Shown here in pieces: positions 10,364 to 20,678 of a DNA stretch of 64,000 bases. Origin of the DNA: Halochromatium sp. (GTDB lineage: Bacteria; Pseudomonadota; Gammaproteobacteria; Chromatiales; Chromatiaceae). The stretch is from positions 99,083 to 163,082 of the forward strand of contig POWB01000009.1 in the NCBI GenBank assembly GCA_010912705.1, read 5' to 3'. Position numbers and translations under genes: made by a program. The first letter of the stretch is position 1; every line of letters starts with the position of its first letter. Below the pieces are notes generated by a model. That model did no database searches, was not told the DNA's origin, and was given only the letters and a program-made list of their open reading frames with translations.

Positions 10364-10382
10364 TGGCGCCAATTTGGCGCCA
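10364..10382. promoter_or_regulatory. Tandem palindromes upstream of the antitoxin, candidate autoregulatory operator
   Basis: TGGCGCCA-AT-TTGGCGCCAA about 40 bp upstream of the antitoxin start. Confidence 0.35.
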
Positions 10383-10389
10383 AAAAAAC

Positions 10390-10832
10390 GGAGGGATTGT
10401 GGCAGGTCGACACCGAAGACGGGCGCAGATTCACCGCCAAACGGCTTGCCGTTGCGACCGGTGCCCATCAGCGCCGCCGGCCAATCAGCGGGCCGGTGAC
10501 GGAGTTCACCGGCACCGTCGTCCATACCGCCGAGCTCAAGCATCCGCTCGATCTAGGCGTCGGGGCGGGCGATCACGTCATCGTCTACGGCGGCGGCGAG
10601 ACCGCGGCCGATGTCGTCCACGACCTTGCGACTGGAACGGCGGCCAAGATCACCTGGGCGATCCACGGCGGGCAGCACTTCTTTCGCAAGGCGCCGCTCC
10701 GGCGTGGCCGCGGCCAGCCGCCAAGTGCCTACGATCGGCACGACATGGCGCTTGATGAGTATTCGTCCGGCGCCATCGGCGTCATGACCTCGGCGAAGAA
10801 TGCCGTGCCGGGGATGCGTCATCTCGGAAATC
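10390..10832 (+). pseudogene. Flavin-containing monooxygenase fragment (copy B)
   Basis: 'GLWQVDTEDGRRFTAKRLAVATGAHQ...VTEFTGTVVHTAELKHPLDLGVGAGDHVIVYGGGETAADVV'; near-identical to copy A over 10484-10832. Confidence 0.75.
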
Positions 10833-10849
10833 CGACACAAGAAAAAGAT

Positions 10850-11026
10850 ATCTCGCGCAGAGACGCAAAGGCGCAGAGAAGAAGAGAAGAAGAGAAGAAG
10901 AGAAGAAGATGAAGAACAAGAGAAGCGCACTGGGAACATCGAGCAAGCTCTTTCTTCCTTTGCGCCTCTGCGTCTCTGCGCGAGCCTCTTCTTGCCACGT
11001 CACAACCTCACGCGACCTCATGTCGA
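10850..11026 (+). repeat. Dispersed hairpin-forming repeat, copy 1
   Basis: TCTCGCGCAGAGACGCAAAGGCGCAGAG ... CTTTGCGCCTCTGCGTCTCTGCGCGAG arms around purine-rich GAAGAAGAGAAGA core; inverted copy at 30099-30255. Confidence 0.8.
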
Positions 11027-11190
11027 GGCCGTACCCTGTAGACTGAGTCTGGTTTCAGCGAGCGTATGCACCGGCTATCATCACGCTCTTGGCCGGGCAG
11101 CCGGGGTGCGATCGTTGTTGGTGCTGAGGTGGCCGTTCCAATCGGAACTGATCGATACTGATCGCTTATCTATAGAGGTGTTGGTTGGCA

Positions 11191-12147
11191 ATGAATTACG
11201 CAACGCGCAAGCGGGTTCTGGTGACCGGCGGCGCCGGCTTTGTTGGCTCACACCTCTGTGAGCGACTGCTGGCCGAGGGGCAGGATGTGCTCTGTGTCGA
11301 CAACTTCTTTACCGGCACCAAAGACAATATCGCCCACCTGCTCGCGAACCCCTATTTCGAGCTGCTGCGCCACGACGTCACCTTCCCGCTGTATCTGGAA
11401 GTCGACGAGATCTACAACCTCGCCTGTCCCGCCTCGCCGATCCACTATCAGTTCGATCCGGTGCAGACCACCAAGACCAGTGTGCACGGCGCGATCAATA
11501 TGCTCGGGCTCGCCAAGCGGGTAAAGGCGAAGATCCTGCAGGCCTCCACCAGCGAGGTCTACGGTGACCCGACTGTGCACCCACAGCCCGAGCACTACTG
11601 GGGTAACGTCAATCCGATTGGCCAGCGCGCCTGCTACGACGAGGGCAAGCGTTGCGCCGAAACCCTGTTCTTTGACTATCGACGCCAGCATGGGCTGGTT
11701 GTCAAGGTTGCGCGCATCTTCAACACCTACGGACCGCGGATGCATCCGAACGATGGTCGGGTGGTGTCGAACTTCATCATGCAGGCCCTGGAGAATCGGC
11801 CGATCACCCTCTACGGCGAGGGGACCCAGACCCGGTCGTTCTGCTATGTGGACGATCTCATCGACGGGCTGCTCCGGTTGATGAACAGCGCCGATGAGCT
11901 GGCTGGACCGGTGAATCTGGGCAATCCGCAAGAGTTCACGATGATCGAGCTGGCGCAAACGATTCTGGATCTGACCGGTTCACGCTCAACCCTGGTGCAT
12001 GCCCCGCTACCGCCTGATGATCCGCGGCAACGCCAGCCAGATATCGCGCTTGCACGCGAGCGGTTGGGTTGGGAGCCACGGGTGGCGCTGCACGAGGGGT
12101 TACAGTCCACCATCGCCTACTTCGAGCAGTTGCTCGGTCGGCGCTGA
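11191..12147 (+). CDS. UDP-glucuronic acid decarboxylase-like NAD-dependent epimerase
   Basis: [63 protein letters not shown]. Confidence 0.9.
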   Translation: MNYATRKRVLVTGGAGFVGSHLCERLLAEGQDVLCVDNFFTGTKDNIAHLLANPYFELLRHDVTFPLYLEVDEIYNLACPASPIHYQFDPVQTTKTSVHGAINMLGLAKRVKAKILQASTSEVYGDPTVHPQPEHYWGNVNPIGQRACYDEGKRCAETLFFDYRRQHGLVVKVARIFNTYGPRMHPNDGRVVSNFIMQALENRPITLYGEGTQTRSFCYVDDLIDGLLRLMNSADELAGPVNLGNPQEFTMIELAQTILDLTGSRSTLVHAPLPPDDPRQRQPDIALARERLGWEPRVALHEGLQSTIAYFEQLLGRR

Positions 12148-12188
12148 CGGGCGGCCTCATCGAATCCGTGATCGTCGGGCTTCAGCCT

Positions 12189-12440
12189 TCAGCCGCCAGT
12201 CACAGGCGGGAAGAAGGCGACCTCATCGCCATCGGCAACGCCGCTATCAGGGCGTGCCATCTCCTGATTGACTGCCGCAAGGATGCGCTGCTCTGGCGCG
12301 AGCGCTGCTGCCCAAGGCTCGCCACGCGCGCAGAGAAAGGCCCTCAGCTCGGCGACGGTGGCTCCTGCGCTCGGCTCGATGGCTTCGGTATCGCGTCCGA
12401 GCTGCTCGCGGAGGCTGGCGAAGTAGCGCAATTGGATCAT
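12189..12440 (-). CDS. moaD: Molybdopterin synthase sulfur carrier subunit MoaD
   Basis: Small ubiquitin-like protein ending FFPPVTGG. Confidence 0.85.
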   Translation of the reverse strand: MIQLRYFASLREQLGRDTEAIEPSAGATVAELRAFLCARGEPWAAALAPEQRILAAVNQEMARPDSGVADGDEVAFFPPVTGG

Positions 12441-13912
12441 CGACTCGCGCACCCGGGTACCAGCTCGCTGAATGGCAGAAAGGCAACCAGATCACCGATC
12501 GCAATGCTCTCGCCCGGCGGGATCACTACCAACCCATTGGCCCAGGTCAATGAGCTGAGTGCCGCCGATGAGCTGCTGTGAAAGCGCTGAATCGACGCTT
12601 GACCGGCCGAATCGAACGCCACCCGCGCCCGTTGATAGTCGTGACGCTTGACCGGCTTGGTCAGCTCGAAGCCTGCAGGCAGCATGAGCGGTGTTGGCAT
12701 CCTGGCCGCGCTGATGCCCTGCATGCGCTCGATGAACGGCCGCGCGAACAGGCAAAAGGTCACGAACAGCGAGACCGGATTGCCGGGGCTGCCGATGAAC
12801 GGCGTCTCCCTGATGCGCCCGAAGGCGAGCGGTTTGCCCGGCTTCATCGCCACCCGCCAGAGGTCGAGGCTACCGAGCTGCTCGACCGCGGGGCGCACAT
12901 GGTCCTCTTCGCCGACCGAGACGCCGCCGCTGGCCATGACCAAGTCGGCCTGCTCGGCGGCATGGCTGAGTGCGGCGAGCGTTGCCTCGCGGTCGTCCTT
13001 GACGATCCCCAGGTCAATCACTTCGCAGCCGAGCCCCTGCAGCAAGGCGCGGAACAGAAATCGATTCGAGTTGTAGATCTGGCCTGGAGCCAATGGCTCG
13101 CCGGGCATGACCAGCTCGTCACCGCTGGCGAGCATGGCGACGCGCAGCCGGCGAAACACCTGCAGCTGCGCGGCGCCGACACCAGCGGCAAGACCTAAGT
13201 GCTGGGGGCCGAGCCGCGTCCCGGCGGCGAGCACCTGCGAGCCGGCTTGCAGCTCTTCGCCACGCCGGCGGATGTTGTCACCGGCGCTGATCTCGGCGTT
13301 GACCCTGACCCCATCGCGCTCTGGCTCGCAGACCTCCTGGACCACCACCGTGTCGGCCCCCTCGGGCAGCGGCGCGCCGGTAAAGATGCGCGCTGCGGTA
13401 CCCGGCATGAGCGGAGTACCACAGTGGCCGGCAGCAATACGCTGGCTCAGCGGCAGCCAGCCGTTGCTTGCCTGGAGATCAGCAGCGCGTAGCGCATAGC
13501 CGTCCATTGCGCTGTTATCCCAGCCGGGTAGATCGGCGCGACTGATGACCGGCTTGGCGAGCACTCGACCGAGGCAGTCCATGGTGGGCAGCCATTCGCT
13601 GCCGTCGATGACGCGCGCCGCGGCGAGTAACTGTGTCGATGCCTCTTCGACACTAAGCGGTTTGGTGGCCGGCGATCGCGTGCTGGATTGAGCGATCTGG
13701 CTGGCCTCGCAATCGTTGACGGATGGAGGGTCACCAGATTGGGCTGCGGCGGTGTCGCGCGCGTCCTTCACCGAGGTTCCCTTCGGGGTCCGCGCCGAGG
13801 TCGCCGCATCCTGGCCAAAGGTCGTCTGGGTCTCGCGGTCCGTGTCGGTCGTGGTCGCGGCGTGGGACCCAGTGGCTGCGGTATGCCGGTTGTCATGCAT
13901 GCTACTGGTCAT
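12437..13912 (-). CDS. moeA: Molybdopterin molybdenumtransferase MoeA
   Basis: WDNSAMDGYALRA, RIFTGAPLPEGADTVV, ASGGVSVGEEDHV; the 14212 start in the track overlaps moaB, so the start is set at 13912. Confidence 0.9.
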   Translation of the reverse strand: MTSSMHDNRHTAATGSHAATTTDTDRETQTTFGQDAATSARTPKGTSVKDARDTAAAQSGDPPSVNDCEASQIAQSSTRSPATKPLSVEEASTQLLAAARVIDGSEWLPTMDCLGRVLAKPVISRADLPGWDNSAMDGYALRAADLQASNGWLPLSQRIAAGHCGTPLMPGTAARIFTGAPLPEGADTVVVQEVCEPERDGVRVNAEISAGDNIRRRGEELQAGSQVLAAGTRLGPQHLGLAAGVGAAQLQVFRRLRVAMLASGDELVMPGEPLAPGQIYNSNRFLFRALLQGLGCEVIDLGIVKDDREATLAALSHAAEQADLVMASGGVSVGEEDHVRPAVEQLGSLDLWRVAMKPGKPLAFGRIRETPFIGSPGNPVSLFVTFCLFARPFIERMQGISAARMPTPLMLPAGFELTKPVKRHDYQRARVAFDSAGQASIQRFHSSSSAALSSLTWANGLVVIPPGESIAIGDLVAFLPFSELVPGCASR

Positions 13913-13916
13913 GTGC

Positions 13917-14447
13917 TCATTGCTCGCCGAAGCGAGCGATGAGCTGGGAGAAGTTGCAGGGCCGGGTGCGGCTGTCCAACTGCGGCTGCAGGATCTGCTC
14001 CCAAGCGGTGCGGCAGGCGCCGGTGGAGCCGGGCAGGCAGAACAGCAGGGTACCGTTGGCGATGCCGGCGACGGCGCGTGATTGCACGGTCGAGGCGCCG
14101 ATCTCTTGATAGGAGATCTGCCGGAACAGTTCGCCAAAGCCATCGATAGTCTTGTCGAACAGCGGGGCGATCGCCTCAGGCGTGCTGTCGCGACCGGTAA
14201 TGCCGGTGCCACCGGTGCTGATCACCACCTGCACCTCGGGGTCGGCGATCCAGCGCGAGAACAGCGCGCGGAGTTGGTAGACATCGTCTTTGCAGATCAC
14301 CTGATCGGCGAGCCGATGGCCGGCGGCGCTGAGTTGCTCGCGCAGATAGGTGCCGGAGGTATCGTTGTCGGCAGTGCGGCTGTCGGAGACCGTCGCCAGC
14401 GCGATCGGCAAGCACATGAAGGGGGCGTCGTTAGGGGTTCGGCTCAT
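13917..14447 (-). CDS. moaB: Molybdenum cofactor biosynthesis protein B
   Basis: [41 protein letters not shown]. Confidence 0.9.
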   Translation of the reverse strand: MSRTPNDAPFMCLPIALATVSDSRTADNDTSGTYLREQLSAAGHRLADQVICKDDVYQLRALFSRWIADPEVQVVISTGGTGITGRDSTPEAIAPLFDKTIDGFGELFRQISYQEIGASTVQSRAVAGIANGTLLFCLPGSTGACRTAWEQILQPQLDSRTRPCNFSQLIARFGEQ

Positions 14448-14719
14448 GCTGTTAGGCTCATCGTTCGATTAATTACAGAGATTGGCTCGTCTGGCGGGCG
14501 TTGAATCAGGGCAAATGCGGCTTCCAAGGAGGCGTTTGAACCCTGCTTCACTCGCGTCAAATCGCCGCGCTTGGCCTGGCCTTCGCCGATACTGCCATAG
14601 CCCGTTGCGCGCACTGTGCGAATCTGCGCCTTCTTGGGTGTCTCACCAACCATCCCGACAGCTTGATAACGGCAGCCTGCCCATGTGTCCAGAACAAGGC
14701 TTTTGAATACCGCACTCAT
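14444..14719 (-). CDS. Hypothetical protein, uncertain
   Basis: 91-aa ORF with ATGA-type overlaps to both neighbours; no recognised domain. Confidence 0.3.
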   Translation of the reverse strand: MSAVFKSLVLDTWAGCRYQAVGMVGETPKKAQIRTVRATGYGSIGEGQAKRGDLTRVKQGSNASLEAAFALIQRPPDEPISVINRTMSLTA

Positions 14720-15144
14720 AGCGTGTCATCGTTGTCGCCTGACTGTTCCGGCATGAACATCGCCCGCATCGCGGCGACGAAGGTTTCAGCCTGTTCCACC
14801 ATCTCCTGCGCGTCAGCAGGTTCGACGGAATCGCCGTTGTAATCAGCCACCAGCCGGATTTCGTGCGCTCTATTCAGGAGCCGTCCGACCTCTTTCGATA
14901 CCGGGCCGTTCTTGACCAGAAAGTTGCCGAAAGCGCCGATCATGCCGCTATGGGTGCGCCCAATATCCGGCTCGACCGGTGCGCCCGATGCCAGTAGTGC
15001 AGCACGGGCGGCGTCGAACATAGCGTAGTAGACACGGTTAGCTGCGCCATCCATGTCGCCGAAATCGAGCAAGGCTCGGGCGGACGAGTACGCTGTGTCA
15101 GCCTTCGCCATCAAGGCGGCTGGCGTCAGTTGTCGATTGCTCAC
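14716..15144 (-). CDS. HEPN-domain protein (toxin partner of MNT)
   Basis: 'ARALLDFGDMDGAANRVYYAMFDAARAALLA...LLNRAHEIRLVADY'; GTG start overlaps the MNT gene stop. Confidence 0.8.
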   Translation of the reverse strand: MSNRQLTPAALMAKADTAYSSARALLDFGDMDGAANRVYYAMFDAARAALLASGAPVEPDIGRTHSGMIGAFGNFLVKNGPVSKEVGRLLNRAHEIRLVADYNGDSVEPADAQEMVEQAETFVAAMRAMFMPEQSGDNDDTL

Positions 15145-15479
15145 AGGCGAACACCCTCCCGGTTGATGTTTCGCAGCAAGGCAGGGTTCGAATAATTCTC
15201 CGGGTGCTCCCATTCGTCGAGCCAGATCGGAAGTGGCGAGACGAGGATGCCCGTTTCGAGCAGGACATCAAAGGCAACATCGGCCATCTCCAGTTTGGCG
15301 GTCAGAAAGCGTTGATGCTCGCCGCGCAACAGCACAGCCACGTCCGCATCGCTATCCGGGTGGTGCGTGCCACGCGCACGGCTGCCATAAACGATGGCTC
15401 CTGCTATGTCGTAACGGCTGGCGATCAAGGTGAGGAAGCGGCGGACAGCTTGCTCGGTGTCATGGTCGATGCGATTCAT
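15141..15479 (-). CDS. MNT-type nucleotidyltransferase
   Basis: 'AIVYGSRARGTHHPDSDADVAVLL' nucleotidyltransferase motif. Confidence 0.85.
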   Translation of the reverse strand: MNRIDHDTEQAVRRFLTLIASRYDIAGAIVYGSRARGTHHPDSDADVAVLLRGEHQRFLTAKLEMADVAFDVLLETGILVSPLPIWLDEWEHPENYSNPALLRNINREGVRL

Positions 15480-15571
15480 ACGAAGTCCATCATGAAATCC
15501 GATTCGATGATAGATCAAGGCCGGGGGAAAACAGCAACACAATCCGGTTTCGCGACTGAGCCACGCCGCGC

Positions 15572-15943
15572 CTACAGCCAGCGCGGGATCAGGATCAGCG
15601 CCCAGATGGTGGCGGCGAAGCTGATGCTCATGAAAACGGCCGCTGAGGCGATGTCCTTGGCCCGCGCCGAGAGTTCGTTGCGCTCTAAGCCGACGCGGTC
15701 GACATTGGCCTCGATCGCTGAGTTGAGCAGCTCGACCACCGGCACCAGCAATAGGCTGCCGACCAGCATGGCGTGTTCGACCGGCGTCTGGCCCAGCCAA
15801 AGCGCCAGCGGGATCAGGAAGATGAGGACGAAGACCTCTTGCCGAAAGGCCTCTTCGAGTTCATAGCAGGCCTTGAAGCCCTTCATCGAGTAGCCGAAGG
15901 CATGGATGATCCGGCGCCAGCCGCTGACGTTGTGATTGGCCAT
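15572..15943 (-). CDS. dgkA: Diacylglycerol kinase
   Basis: 'AFRQE..VLIFLIPLALWL...VELLNSAIEANVDRVG.ERNELSARAKDIASAAV'. Confidence 0.9.
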   Translation of the reverse strand: MANHNVSGWRRIIHAFGYSMKGFKACYELEEAFRQEVFVLIFLIPLALWLGQTPVEHAMLVGSLLLVPVVELLNSAIEANVDRVGLERNELSARAKDIASAAVFMSISFAATIWALILIPRWL

Positions 15944-15962
15944 GGTCCTGTCTCGCGTTGGG

Positions 15963-17426
15963 TCAGATGTCCTGCTGGCCCGGCTTCCAGGCGACATCGA
16001 GTTGGCGCGCGGCGCGCACATCATCGAGTCGACGCACAGGCAGGTTGTGCGGTGCCTGCCTGACCGTTTCGGGCTCGTGCTCGGCCTCGGCGCGGATCTG
16101 GATCATCGCCTCGACGAAGCCGTCGAGCGCCTCCTTGGTCTCGGTCTCGGTCGGTTCGATCAGCAGGCATTCCGGCACCAACAGCGGGAAGTAGGTGGTC
16201 GGTGCATGGTAGCCATAGTCGAGCAGGCGCTTGGCGACATCCATGGTGTTGACGCCGAAGTCCTTGGACTCTTTTTTCAATGTGATGATGAACTCATGGC
16301 TGGCACGCCGTTCGGGATAGGCGAGCTGGAAGCCGGCCGCGCGCAGCCGCGCCTGCAGGTAGTTGGCGTTGAGGGTGGCGAACTCGGCGACCCGACGCAT
16401 GCCCTCGGCGCCGAGCAGGCGGGCGTAGATGTAGGCGCGCAGCAGGATGCCCATGTTGCCGCCAAAGGCGGTCAGGCGACCGATGCTCTCGGGGCGGTCA
16501 TCCTCGTCGAGCCAGCGGTAGCGGTCCTGCTCATCGCGCGCGACCAGCGGGATCGGCAGATAGGGCTCGAGCCGCTTCGAGACCCCGACCGGGCCGGCAC
16601 CTGGCCCGCCGCCGCCGTGCGGGGTCGAGAAGGTCTTGTGCAGGTTCATGTGGATGACATCAAAGCCCATGTCGCCGGGCCGCACCTGGCCGAGGATGGC
16701 GTTGAGGTTGGCACCATCGTAATAGAGCAGGCCGCCGGCCTCGTGCACGGTCTTGGCGATGGCTTGAATGTTGCGGTCGAAGACGCCGACGGTGCTCGGG
16801 TTGGTAAGCATGATGCCGGCGGTCTGCGGCCCGACCGCCGCGCGCAGGGCGTCGAGGTCGACGTCGCCGTTGGCCCCGGTGGGCACCTCGCGCACCGTGA
16901 AGCCGGCCATGATCGCCGAGGCCGGATTGGTGCCGTGGGCGGCATCGGGCACCAGCATCTCGCGCCGATACTGATCGCCACGGGCGTCGTGATAGGCGCG
17001 GATCATCATCACCCCGGCCAGCTCGCCTTGGGCGCCAGCCGCCGGCGCCAGCGAGACCGCGTGCATGCCGGTGACGCTCTTCAGCATGTCTTGTAGCTCA
17101 TGCAGGCAGGCCATGATGCCCTGGCTATGGCTCTCCGGTGCGGCGGGGTGGCGCGCCAGGAAGCCGGGCAGCGAGGCCAGGCTATTGCAGGCGCGCGGGT
17201 TGTACTTCATGGTGCAGGAGCCGAGCGGATAGAAGTGCGTGTCGATTGAAAAGTTCTGCTGCGAGAGCCGAGTGTAGTGGCGCACCGCCTGCAGCTCGGA
17301 GACCTCGGGCAGGGCGGCGCGCTGCTTGCGGCGCAGTGCTGGCGGCAGCTCGGCCTGATCGGGCGTTGCGAGCGGTGCCTGCGCGGTGGCGCGGCGGCCG
17401 GGGCGGGAGTGTTCTTGGATGAGCAT
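15963..17426 (-). CDS. gcvPB: Glycine dehydrogenase (decarboxylating) subunit 2
   Basis: '[15 protein letters not shown]', '[15 protein letters not shown]', '[27 protein letters not shown]'. Confidence 0.95.
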   Translation of the reverse strand: MLIQEHSRPGRRATAQAPLATPDQAELPPALRRKQRAALPEVSELQAVRHYTRLSQQNFSIDTHFYPLGSCTMKYNPRACNSLASLPGFLARHPAAPESHSQGIMACLHELQDMLKSVTGMHAVSLAPAAGAQGELAGVMMIRAYHDARGDQYRREMLVPDAAHGTNPASAIMAGFTVREVPTGANGDVDLDALRAAVGPQTAGIMLTNPSTVGVFDRNIQAIAKTVHEAGGLLYYDGANLNAILGQVRPGDMGFDVIHMNLHKTFSTPHGGGGPGAGPVGVSKRLEPYLPIPLVARDEQDRYRWLDEDDRPESIGRLTAFGGNMGILLRAYIYARLLGAEGMRRVAEFATLNANYLQARLRAAGFQLAYPERRASHEFIITLKKESKDFGVNTMDVAKRLLDYGYHAPTTYFPLLVPECLLIEPTETETKEALDGFVEAMIQIRAEAEHEPETVRQAPHNLPVRRLDDVRAARQLDVAWKPGQQDI

Positions 17427-17491
17427 GGCGGTGGTGAGAAGTGAGTATTGAGTGGTGAGGAGTGAGGAGTGAGTTTTCGGTGGATGGTTCT

Positions 17492-18865
17492 CTAAGCTGC
17501 TTTGGCGATGATTAGGGCGCTTGCGAGGGCTTCGCGATAGGCGGCGATCTCGGCGTCGGTGCGCTTTTCGGTGGCGCAGACCAGGAGGGCTGAGCCGAGT
17601 TCGGGATATTCGCGCCCGAGATCGAAGCCGCCGAGGATGTCTTGCTCGGCGAGTCCGGCGAGCACCGTTTCGGTTGGCGCCGGTAGGCGTAGGGCGCGCT
17701 CGTGGAACACGGGTGCGTCAAAGATCGGCTCCACGCCTGGCACCTCGCAGAGCTGTTGTGCGAGCCGGGCGGTGTTGGCGTGGCAGGCGGCGGCGACGCG
17801 CTCGAGACCTTCGGCGCCGAGGATGGCCATGTGGATGGTGGCGGCGGTCACCAACAGGCCTTGGTTGGTACAGATGTTCGAGGTCGCCTTGGAGCGGCGG
17901 ATATGTTGTTCGCGTGCCTGAAGGGTCAGGGTGTAGCCGATCTTGCCATCGCGATCCTGGGTCCTGCCGGCGATCCGTCCTGGTAGTTGGCGGATGAAGG
18001 CCTGCTTGCAGCACAGAAAGCCGAGATAGGGACCGCCGGACGCAAGCGGCATGCCCAGTGGCTGACCCTCACCGCAGGCGATATCGGCGCCGGCCTGGCC
18101 CCAGTCGCCCGGCGGCGAGAGCAGGGCGAGGGCGACCGGATTGACCACCCCGATCACTAGCGCATCGCGCGCCTGGGCCCAGTCGGTCAGCGCATCGACC
18201 TCCTCGAGCACGCCAAAGACGTTCGGCTGCGGCACCACCAGCGCCGCGAATGGCGCATCGGCGACGGCTTCGCAGTGTGCGACCTGGGTCTGCCCGCTGC
18301 GCTTGTCGAAGTCGACCTCGACCAATTCGATGCCCTGATGCTGGACGATGCTGGCGACGGTGCGGCGATAGAAGGGATGCACCGTGCGCGGCATCAGCAC
18401 GCGCGGGTGCTTGATCTTGCGATTGGAGCGCACCGCCATCAGCACTGCCTCGGCTAGCGCTGAGGCGCCGTCGTAGAGCGAGGCGTTGGAGACATCGAGC
18501 CCGGTTAGGGCGGTCATCATCGACTGGAATTCGTAGAGCACCTGCAGGGTGCCCTGGCTGGCCTCGGCCTGATAGGGCGTGTAGGCGCTGTAGAACTCGC
18601 CGCGGGTGGTGATCTGCCAGACGGCGGCGGGGATGTGGTGATCGTAGGCGCCGGCGCCGATGAAGCAGGTCGGCTCACCATCAGTGCGCGCCCGTGCTTG
18701 CAGGAGCTGGGTCACCTCCATCTCGCTCAGGCCAGCGGGGATGCCGTCTAGTCCCTGGGCGCGGAGCTCGGCGGGGATCTCATCGAACAGCGCGTCGATG
18801 CTGTCGACACCAATGGTGTCGAGCATGGCGGCGATGTCCTCGTCGGTGTGCGGGATGAAGGGCAT
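17492..18865 (-). CDS. gcvPA: Glycine dehydrogenase (decarboxylating) subunit 1
   Basis: '[15 protein letters not shown]', '[27 protein letters not shown]', '[10 protein letters not shown]'. Confidence 0.95.
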   Translation of the reverse strand: MPFIPHTDEDIAAMLDTIGVDSIDALFDEIPAELRAQGLDGIPAGLSEMEVTQLLQARARTDGEPTCFIGAGAYDHHIPAAVWQITTRGEFYSAYTPYQAEASQGTLQVLYEFQSMMTALTGLDVSNASLYDGASALAEAVLMAVRSNRKIKHPRVLMPRTVHPFYRRTVASIVQHQGIELVEVDFDKRSGQTQVAHCEAVADAPFAALVVPQPNVFGVLEEVDALTDWAQARDALVIGVVNPVALALLSPPGDWGQAGADIACGEGQPLGMPLASGGPYLGFLCCKQAFIRQLPGRIAGRTQDRDGKIGYTLTLQAREQHIRRSKATSNICTNQGLLVTAATIHMAILGAEGLERVAAACHANTARLAQQLCEVPGVEPIFDAPVFHERALRLPAPTETVLAGLAEQDILGGFDLGREYPELGSALLVCATEKRTDAEIAAYREALASALIIAKAA

Positions 18866-18871
18866 CGTCGT

Positions 18872-19264
18872 CTAGCCCTCGTCGGCCAGGAGTTGCTCGT
18901 AGCCGCCGGCGTCCATTAGGTCGTCGAGCTGGCTCGGGTCCGAGAGCTTGAGCTGGAGGATCCAGCCCTCGCCGTAGGCATCCTCGTTGATCGTCTCGGG
19001 CGCGCCATCGAGCGCATCATTCGCACCGACGACCTCGCCGCTGAGTGGGCTATAGATGTCAGACGCGGCCTTGACCGATTCGACCACCGCGCAGGCGTCC
19101 TTGATCGCGACCTGCTTGCCGATCTCAGGCAGCTCGACGAAGACCAGATCGCCGAGGGCGTCTTGCGCATGGTCGGTGATGCCGACGGTGACGGTGCCGT
19201 CGCCGTTATCTTTGACCCATTCATGGGACTCGGTGTATTTCAGCTCTGAAGGGATGCTGCTCAT
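18872..19264 (-). CDS. gcvH: Glycine cleavage system H protein
   Basis: 'ELKYTESHEWVK', 'VVESVKAASDIYSPLSGEVVGAN'. Confidence 0.95.
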   Translation of the reverse strand: MSSIPSELKYTESHEWVKDNGDGTVTVGITDHAQDALGDLVFVELPEIGKQVAIKDACAVVESVKAASDIYSPLSGEVVGANDALDGAPETINEDAYGEGWILQLKLSDPSQLDDLMDAGGYEQLLADEG

Positions 19265-19491
19265 AAAGGACTCCAGACGGATCGCGTCGCAAAAAAGGCG
19301 GCGGCTGTTGGCGATATGGCGCGAGGAGAGCGTGCTCTCGAGCCGGTGTTGTTTTAGGTTTGGCGCGCCGAAAACGCGCACTGCCGATGTGTCTCGTTCC
19401 GCTTTAACAATAAGCAGTGGAGCATCTTTGAACGACGAAACATGTGAATAGCGCTTACTTAGACGCTGTGCGAACATACCCGTTCGGCCCC

Positions 19492-20586
19492 TTATTCAAG
19501 CGCAATAAGCACTTTGCCATGGCGCACGAATGGAGGTTTGACAACCCGCGCGGGCACTGCCTTGCCGCGGATCTCGACGGCGCACTGATCGCCGATCCCG
19601 GGCTGCACCCGCGCCAGCGCGATGCTGCGCTGCAGGGTCGGCGAGAAGCCGCCCGAGGTCACCTCGCCGACGGGCTGGCCGTCCACCAGCACCGGCTGAT
19701 AGCTCCTGAGCACGCCGCGACCGGTCAGCAGCAGGCCGATGAACTCGCGCAGATCGCCGCTCGCGCGCTGTGCCTCGAGTGCTGAGCGACCGATGAAATC
19801 GCGCTCCTGCGGCTCGAAAGCGACCGTCCACTCGAGCCCCGATTCGAGGGGTCCGACCTCTTCTGTCATATCTTGGCCGTAGAGGTTCATCCCGGCTTCC
19901 AGGCGCAGGGTGTCGCGCGCGCCCAGTCCGGCAGGGGCAACATCGGCCGCAAGGAGCGCTCGCCAAAGATCAGCGATCTCGGAGGCCGGGAGCATGATCT
20001 CGAAGCCGTCTTCGCCGGTATAGCCAGTGCGGCCGACCAGCCAGTCGCCCTGTTCAGCAGCAAAGAAGGGCTTCAGTGCGCGCGCGGGCTCCTGTAGCGC
20101 GCCAGGAAGCAGTGGCAAGGCCTTGGTGCGGGCTTGTGGGCCTTGGACCGCGAGCATGGCGAGATCGTCGCGACTGTGGATGCTCACCGATGCACCCTGG
20201 ACAGCGGCGCGCATCCAAGCCAGATCCTTGTCGGCGGTGGCGGCATTGACCACGGCCCGATAACGGTTAGGGCCGAGGTCATAGCAGATCAGATCATCAA
20301 TCACGCCGCCGTCGGCATTGAGCATGCAGCTGTAGAGCGCCTTGCCCGGCTGCTTGAGCTTGGCGACATCGTTCGCTAACAGTCGCTGCAAGAATGCGAG
20401 GGCATCGGCGCCCTGGATGTCGACGGGACGCATGTGTGAGACATCGAAGACGCCGGCCTGCTGGCGCACGGCATGATGCTCGTCGAGCTGGGAGCCATAG
20501 TGCAACGGCATATCCCAGCCGCCGAACGGCACGATGCGAGCGCCAAGACGCTCATGCTCGGAGAAGAGGGGAGTTCTGGAACCCAT
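19492..20586 (-). CDS. gcvT: Glycine cleavage system aminomethyltransferase
   Basis: 'ARIVPFGGWDMPLHYGSQLDEHHAVRQQAGVFDVSHM', 'GYTGEDGFEI', 'ARDTLRLEAGMNLYGQDM'. Confidence 0.95.
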   Translation of the reverse strand: MGSRTPLFSEHERLGARIVPFGGWDMPLHYGSQLDEHHAVRQQAGVFDVSHMRPVDIQGADALAFLQRLLANDVAKLKQPGKALYSCMLNADGGVIDDLICYDLGPNRYRAVVNAATADKDLAWMRAAVQGASVSIHSRDDLAMLAVQGPQARTKALPLLPGALQEPARALKPFFAAEQGDWLVGRTGYTGEDGFEIMLPASEIADLWRALLAADVAPAGLGARDTLRLEAGMNLYGQDMTEEVGPLESGLEWTVAFEPQERDFIGRSALEAQRASGDLREFIGLLLTGRGVLRSYQPVLVDGQPVGEVTSGGFSPTLQRSIALARVQPGIGDQCAVEIRGKAVPARVVKPPFVRHGKVLIALE

Positions 20587-20678
20587 GCGGCACTCCGGTT
20601 GGCGGCCGCTGTGCTGCAGTCACGGCGCGCGGTTAAAGACAGACGAGCAGACGCCACAGTCAAAGCTGTATGCGCCGC

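Noticed and set aside
10782-11021. Small ORFs in the CTCTGCGC repeat (SLRLCASAR-type peptides)
   Set aside because: Best explained as chance translation of a structured dispersed repeat.
15936-17096. 386-aa plus-strand ORF
   Set aside because: Antisense to gcvPB, with no domain-like features.
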